The notes beneath the pieces are model-generated. The model was not told where the DNA came from and did no database searches. It was given only the letters and a program-made list of their open reading frames with translations. Positions 60,507 to 64,000 of a DNA stretch of 64,000 nt are shown piece after piece (position 1 is the first letter of the stretch; the number at the start of each line of letters is the position of its first letter). Both the position numbers and the translations under genes were made by a program. The stretch lies in NCBI RefSeq assembly GCF_003589745.1, contig NZ_CP032364.1, forward strand, positions 1,116,001 through 1,180,000. The letters are read 5' to 3'. Source of the DNA: Lachnoanaerobaculum umeaense. GTDB taxonomy: Bacteria; Bacillota; Clostridia; Lachnospirales; Lachnospiraceae.

Positions 60507-61256
60507 TTGGAAAAAGATGATCTAATTCTAAGAAATAAGATTTTAGATTTAGCAAGAAATGCATATTTTAAGAACATAGTGGCGTATTCTGTGTTCTTAA
60601 ATTTATATGAGCAGACAATATTCGAGATGACTCGGAATGAATTGCCAAATGTAAATTATACTATGTTTGGGGGGTATTCTGAAGCAGAAAGAAAAGTTGT
60701 CTGCTTTTATTGTGATAAGACACCTGAATTTGATATATTGGAATACATAAATATTTCACCGGCAAATAAAAAGTTTGCACAGGATCTCACACATAGAGAT
60801 TTCCTTGGGGCACTGATGAATCTTGGAATTGAAAGGCATATGATTGGTGATATATGTATTGTAGACAATATTGCACATCTTATTACATTCAAGAGTATGT
60901 CAGAAACCATAATCAATGAACTGGATATGGTAAAGCATACAAAGGTTGTTTTACAAAAAGAAAGTGCTGATGATCTAAAAACTGTAAATAGAGTAGAATA
61001 CAAAAAGATAAATATCCCTTCAGAAAGATTAGACTCTATTATTGGATCTATATATAATATTTCCAGAAGCAAAGTAAATTTATATATTGATTCAGGTAAG
61101 GTGTTTATCAATTCTAAACAGTGTTTTTTACATTCATCTAAGGTAAAGCAAGGGGATATAATTACAGTAAGAGGACTTGGTAGAGCAAGATTTTTAGGTA
61201 TAAGTTCCCTGTCAAAAAAAGGTAGATTGTTTGCTGAAACAGAGATTTTTAAATAG
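60507..61256 (+). CDS. YlmH family RNA-binding S4-domain protein
   Basis: TTG 60507 is the proposed start: GATGAGG lies about 8 bases before and the protein then begins as L-E-K-D-D-L-I-L-R-N-K, like other YlmH proteins. An upstream frame start at 60450 would overlap sepF by 47 bases and is less likely. The protein has about 249 residues, with an N-terminal YlmH domain (G-G-Y-S-E-A-E-R-K) and a C-terminal S4 domain (S-R-S-K-V-N-L-Y-I-D-S-G-K-V-F-I-N) that binds RNA. YlmH is linked to ribosome rescue and division. Confidence 0.87.
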   Translation: MEKDDLILRNKILDLARNAYFKNIVAYSVFLNLYEQTIFEMTRNELPNVNYTMFGGYSEAERKVVCFYCDKTPEFDILEYINISPANKKFAQDLTHRDFLGALMNLGIERHMIGDICIVDNIAHLITFKSMSETIINELDMVKHTKVVLQKESADDLKTVNRVEYKKINIPSERLDSIIGSIYNISRSKVNLYIDSGKVFINSKQCFLHSSKVKQGDIITVRGLGRARFLGISSLSKKGRLFAETEIFK

Positions 61257-61265
61257 GTATTAATA

Positions 61266-62354
61266 ATGTATTTAGATAGATTGGAAGTAAATTTTGAAAA
61301 TAAGCCATGCTATGATATAGTAATTTCAGATGATTTTTCCGGTTTAAAAAAAGAATTAAACAAACTGGATATAGATAATAAAAGAATATGCATTGTTACA
61401 GATTCTAATGTGGCTGAGATATATTTGGATAATATAAAAGAAGAACTTAGCGGCTTGAATGTATTTGTACATACTTTTGAAGCCGGTGAGAAGAATAAAC
61501 ACCTTGGTACAGTATCAGATATATATGATACTCTTATTTTGAATAAGTTTGACAGGAAGGATATCTTACTTGCACTTGGTGGCGGAGTTGTGGGAGATGT
61601 ATGTGGTTTTGTTGCTGCAACATATTTGAGGGGTATTGATTTTGTACAGATTCCTACAACTTTAGTTTCTCAAGTTGATTCGAGTATTGGCGGAAAAACC
61701 GGAGTTGATTTTAAACATTATAAAAATATGGTTGGAGCATTCTATATGCCAAGGCTTGTGTATGTGAATATCGATACATTAAGTACACTTCCAATGGTAG
61801 AGTTTTCATCAGGTATGGGTGAAGTTATAAAGCATGGCTTGATATTTGACAGAGAATATTACTATTGGCTTTTTGAAAACAGTAAGAATATATTGGCCGG
61901 AGATTTAAAAACTTTGGCAAATATGGTTCTTGTAAGTCAAAAAATCAAAAAGCAGGTTGTTGAAAATGATCCTTATGAAAAGGGACAAAGGGCTATATTA
62001 AATTTTGGACATACTTTGGGACATGCTATAGAAAAAGAAAAAAAATTCACACTGTCACATGGTGACTGTGTAGGTCTTGGTATGCTGGCAGCATTTTATA
62101 TATGTATAAAAAAGAGTAAGCTGAGAAAAGAAGACAGGAGTTTTCTTACAGATTTGATGAAAATATATTCTTTGGATACAGAGACAGATATGGATGTGGA
62201 AAAAGTATTTGGGGCTACATTTAATGATAAGAAAATGGAATCAGGGAAAATAAAATTTATCTTGTTGAACAGTATTGGAGAAGCCTATATTGATAGAGAA
62301 GTATCAAAAAATGATATGATGGAGGCATTGGATAGTATATGCAGAAGAATATAG
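61266..62354 (+). CDS. aroB: 3-dehydroquinate synthase
   Basis: This is a 362-residue protein with the NAD-binding G-G-G-V-V-G-D-V, P-T-T-L-V-S-Q-V-D-S-S-I-G-G-K-T-G and the metal-binding histidines in F-G-H-T-L-G-H. It makes 3-dehydroquinate from DAHP in the shikimate pathway. The other aro genes are not in the window. The start at 61266 is 9 bases after the ylmH stop. It overlaps lspA by 16 bases. Confidence 0.95.
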   Translation: MYLDRLEVNFENKPCYDIVISDDFSGLKKELNKLDIDNKRICIVTDSNVAEIYLDNIKEELSGLNVFVHTFEAGEKNKHLGTVSDIYDTLILNKFDRKDILLALGGGVVGDVCGFVAATYLRGIDFVQIPTTLVSQVDSSIGGKTGVDFKHYKNMVGAFYMPRLVYVNIDTLSTLPMVEFSSGMGEVIKHGLIFDREYYYWLFENSKNILAGDLKTLANMVLVSQKIKKQVVENDPYEKGQRAILNFGHTLGHAIEKEKKFTLSHGDCVGLGMLAAFYICIKKSKLRKEDRSFLTDLMKIYSLDTETDMDVEKVFGATFNDKKMESGKIKFILLNSIGEAYIDREVSKNDMMEALDSICRRI

Positions 62355-62839
62355 TATATAAATTTGGCTTGTTCTTGATCATGGTAGCGGCACTTGTGGG
62401 AGTAGACCAATGGAGTAAGTATGAAGCCCTAGTGAAATTAAAAAATGGAGCTGCTTACCCATTAATTAATAATATACTTTATTTTTGGTATTCAGAGAAT
62501 GCAGGTGCTGCATTTGGAATACTTCAGGGTAAGCATATTTTTTTCTATATAATTACATTAGTGGTTTTGATAGGTATATTATACTTACTTTTTAAGTTGC
62601 CAAATGATAGTCATTATTTTTTGCTACTATGTTGTGGCGGTCTGATTTTTGCAGGTGCACTTGGCAATTTTATTGATAGAGTTATTAGAAATTATGTTGT
62701 AGATTTTATTTATTTTAAGCCGATAAATTTTCCTATATTTAATTTTGCAGATATTTGTGTAACAGTAGGAACTTTTTTATTGTTTATATGCTTGGTATTT
62801 GTATATAAAGAAAGTGAATTAGAATTTTATAAAAAATAG
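62339..62839 (+). CDS. lspA: Lipoprotein signal peptidase
   Basis: This is a 166-residue protein with four membrane helices, V-D-Q-W-S-K near the N-terminus, G-A-L-G-N-F-I-D-R with catalytic Asp113 and N-F-A-D-I-C with Asp138. It cleaves prolipoprotein signal peptides before the lipid-modified cysteine. The ATG lies 16 bases inside aroB. Adjacent rluD is the conventional neighbour. Confidence 0.95.
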   Translation: MQKNIVYKFGLFLIMVAALVGVDQWSKYEALVKLKNGAAYPLINNILYFWYSENAGAAFGILQGKHIFFYIITLVVLIGILYLLFKLPNDSHYFLLLCCGGLIFAGALGNFIDRVIRNYVVDFIYFKPINFPIFNFADICVTVGTFLLFICLVFVYKESELEFYKK

Positions 62840-62856
62840 TTTTAGTTTGGAGATAA

Positions 62857-63771
62857 ATGAACAGCTTTGAAATAATAGTAGAAGAATCGGATATTAATAA
62901 GAGGATAGATGTTTTTTTGGCAAAGAATTTAGAAAGCTTTTCTAGATCTTACATTCAAGACTTGATAAAAAAAGGGAAAGCTACTATTGGTGGTAAGTCT
63001 ATAAAGGCAAATTACAGATTGAGGAATGGAGATAATGTAGTACTTAACATACCAAAGCCTGAGCCACTTGAGATTCTTCCGGAAAATATACCTTTGGATA
63101 TTCTATATGAAGATAATGATGTAATACTTGTAAATAAACCAAAGGGAATGGTGGTGCATCCGGCAGCCGGGCACTATAGCGGTACTTTGGTAAATGCACT
63201 TTTATACCATTGCAAAGATAATCTTTCAGGTATTAATGGAGTATTAAGACCTGGAATAGTTCATAGAATAGATATGGATACAACCGGTGTTATTATTGCT
63301 TGCAAAAATGATAATGCTCATCAAAACATTGCAAAACAGCTGGCAGAACATAGTATTACAAGAAGATATGTTGCTATAGTAAATGGCAATCTAAAGGAAG
63401 ATGAAGGAGTTGTAGATGCACCTATTGCCAGAGCCAAAAATGACAGAAAAAAGATGGCGGTAGATAAAGATGGAAAGACTGCGGTGACTTATTATAAAGT
63501 TTTAGAAAGGCTTAAAAATTATACATATATAGAGTGTGTACTTGAGACAGGTAGAACGCATCAAATAAGAGTTCATATGTCTTATATAAATCATCCTTTA
63601 CTTGGTGATGAGATATATTCCGGTAAAAAGGAAAGTATGAAATTACAAGGGCAATGTTTACATGCTATGGTACTGGGGTTCATTCATCCTACTACAAATG
63701 AATATATGGAATTTAAAGCACCCATACCTGAATATTTTAATGAAATATTAAAAAAATTCAAAAAAAATTAA
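62857..63771 (+). CDS. RluA/RluD-family pseudouridine synthase
   Basis: The protein has 304 residues: an N-terminal S4 domain (K-R-I-D-V-F-L-A-K-N-L), then the pseudouridine synthase domain with H-R-I-D-M-D-T-T-G (catalytic Asp139), T-R-R-Y-V-A-I-V-N and G-R-T-H-Q-I-R-V-H-M. It isomerises uridines in rRNA or tRNA; target not determined, RluD-like by the S4 domain. GGAGATAA precedes the ATG. Confidence 0.93.
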   Translation: MNSFEIIVEESDINKRIDVFLAKNLESFSRSYIQDLIKKGKATIGGKSIKANYRLRNGDNVVLNIPKPEPLEILPENIPLDILYEDNDVILVNKPKGMVVHPAAGHYSGTLVNALLYHCKDNLSGINGVLRPGIVHRIDMDTTGVIIACKNDNAHQNIAKQLAEHSITRRYVAIVNGNLKEDEGVVDAPIARAKNDRKKMAVDKDGKTAVTYYKVLERLKNYTYIECVLETGRTHQIRVHMSYINHPLLGDEIYSGKKESMKLQGQCLHAMVLGFIHPTTNEYMEFKAPIPEYFNEILKKFKKN

Positions 63772-63935
63772 CTTATATTCTATTTATATCAGCATAAACA
63801 CTAACTAAGAAGCTGCAATCGAATGGCGAATATATACATTTTGCTTTTTTTGTTATATAATAATATATGTAATTGTCTGCATTTGTATTTTTATAAAAGA
63901 AAATACATAAAAGAAATTATTTTTAGGAGGTCGGT

Positions 63936-64000
63936 ATGGACAAAAGATTGGTTATTACCATTGGTAGACAGTGCGGAAGCGGTGGAAGAAGGATTGGACA
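63936..64000 (+). CDS. Cytidylate-kinase-like family protein (partial, N-terminus)
   Basis: Only the first 21 codons are in the window: M-D-K-R-L-V-I-T-I-G-R-Q-C-G-S-G-G-R-R-I-G. The G-R-Q-x-G-S-G-G P-loop is typical of the cytidylate-kinase-like (AAA type) family. AGGAGG (63925-63930) is 5 bases before ATG 63936, so the start is secure. The substrate of these proteins is uncertain. Confidence 0.85.
   Translation, partial: MDKRLVITIGRQCGSGGRRIG

Noticed and set aside
63780..63935. Possible small RNA in the gap after the pseudouridine synthase gene
   Set aside because: A/T-rich with no terminator-like hairpin and only weak -10-like boxes; it is just the upstream region of the next gene.

Overview
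The window is AT-rich (roughly one third G+C by eye) and looks like a chromosomal segment of a low-GC Clostridia organism, most likely a Lachnospiraceae member. The gene orders phoH-ybeY, miaB-mutS-mutL-miaA, radC-mreC-mreD-mrdA-rodA-mgsA and ylmE-sepF-ylmH ... lspA-rluD, the AGGAGG-type ribosome binding sites and the frequent TTG/GTG starts all fit this. The genus is not determined; that is inference, not a database result.

Left part (1-14.8 kb) is a loose collection of accessory and metabolic genes on both strands. It holds an esterase, a thioredoxin, a Fic remnant, a DUF1851-like protein, an activase plus double-cubane-cluster dehydratase-like pair, a stand-alone Nmad3 protein, a NapH-like ferredoxin membrane protein, an aldehyde dehydrogenase with a perfect 11-bp palindrome in its leader, a secreted M14 carboxypeptidase, two different intramembrane-protease families (CPBP and YhfC) and an RtcB-PrfH repair module. 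That module is preceded by a 25-codon ORF and a hairpin that overlaps the rtcB ribosome binding site. Most of these genes are bounded by clear intrinsic terminators.

Middle part (14.8-31.5 kb) is a duplicated and much rearranged region. An intact P-type ATPase (14905-17292) has a second copy (21907-31430) broken by a frameshift, a nonsense codon, a 12-bp deletion and a 7.14-kb Tn4451-like integrative mobilizable element (23375-30512). The element carries a large serine recombinase, a TnpW-like protein, a DUF3847 protein, a MOBQ-type MobA/MobL relaxase, a recognisable oriT with an IncQ-like nic core, and cargo: an alpha/beta hydrolase, a high-GC rhodanese-MsrA-MsrB lipoprotein gene with a frameshift, and a cupin. 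Between the two ATPase copies lie a truncated transposase gene, an IS1202-like element flanked by a 28-bp direct repeat, the 3' stub of a duplicated membrane-protein gene, and a short operon (56-aa protein, nitroreductase, small membrane protein, DUF1287 protein).

Right part (31.5-64 kb) is almost entirely plus-strand housekeeping genes. After a Fic-fold protein with a degenerate catalytic motif come rpsU, phoH-ybeY, a lipid-flippase-like MATE/MVF protein, two flavoproteins, proB, a DUF896 protein, a 5-formyl-THF cyclo-ligase, miaB, mutS, mutL, miaA and an aluminium-resistance/PLP protein. The cell-elongation block radC-mreC-mreD-PBP2-rodA-mgsA-dacA follows, and then the divisome-linked block HlyD-like, ylmE, sepF, ylmH, aroB, lspA, rluD. 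The window ends in the first codons of a cytidylate-kinase-like gene. Nothing resembling a CRISPR array, rRNA or tRNA was seen.
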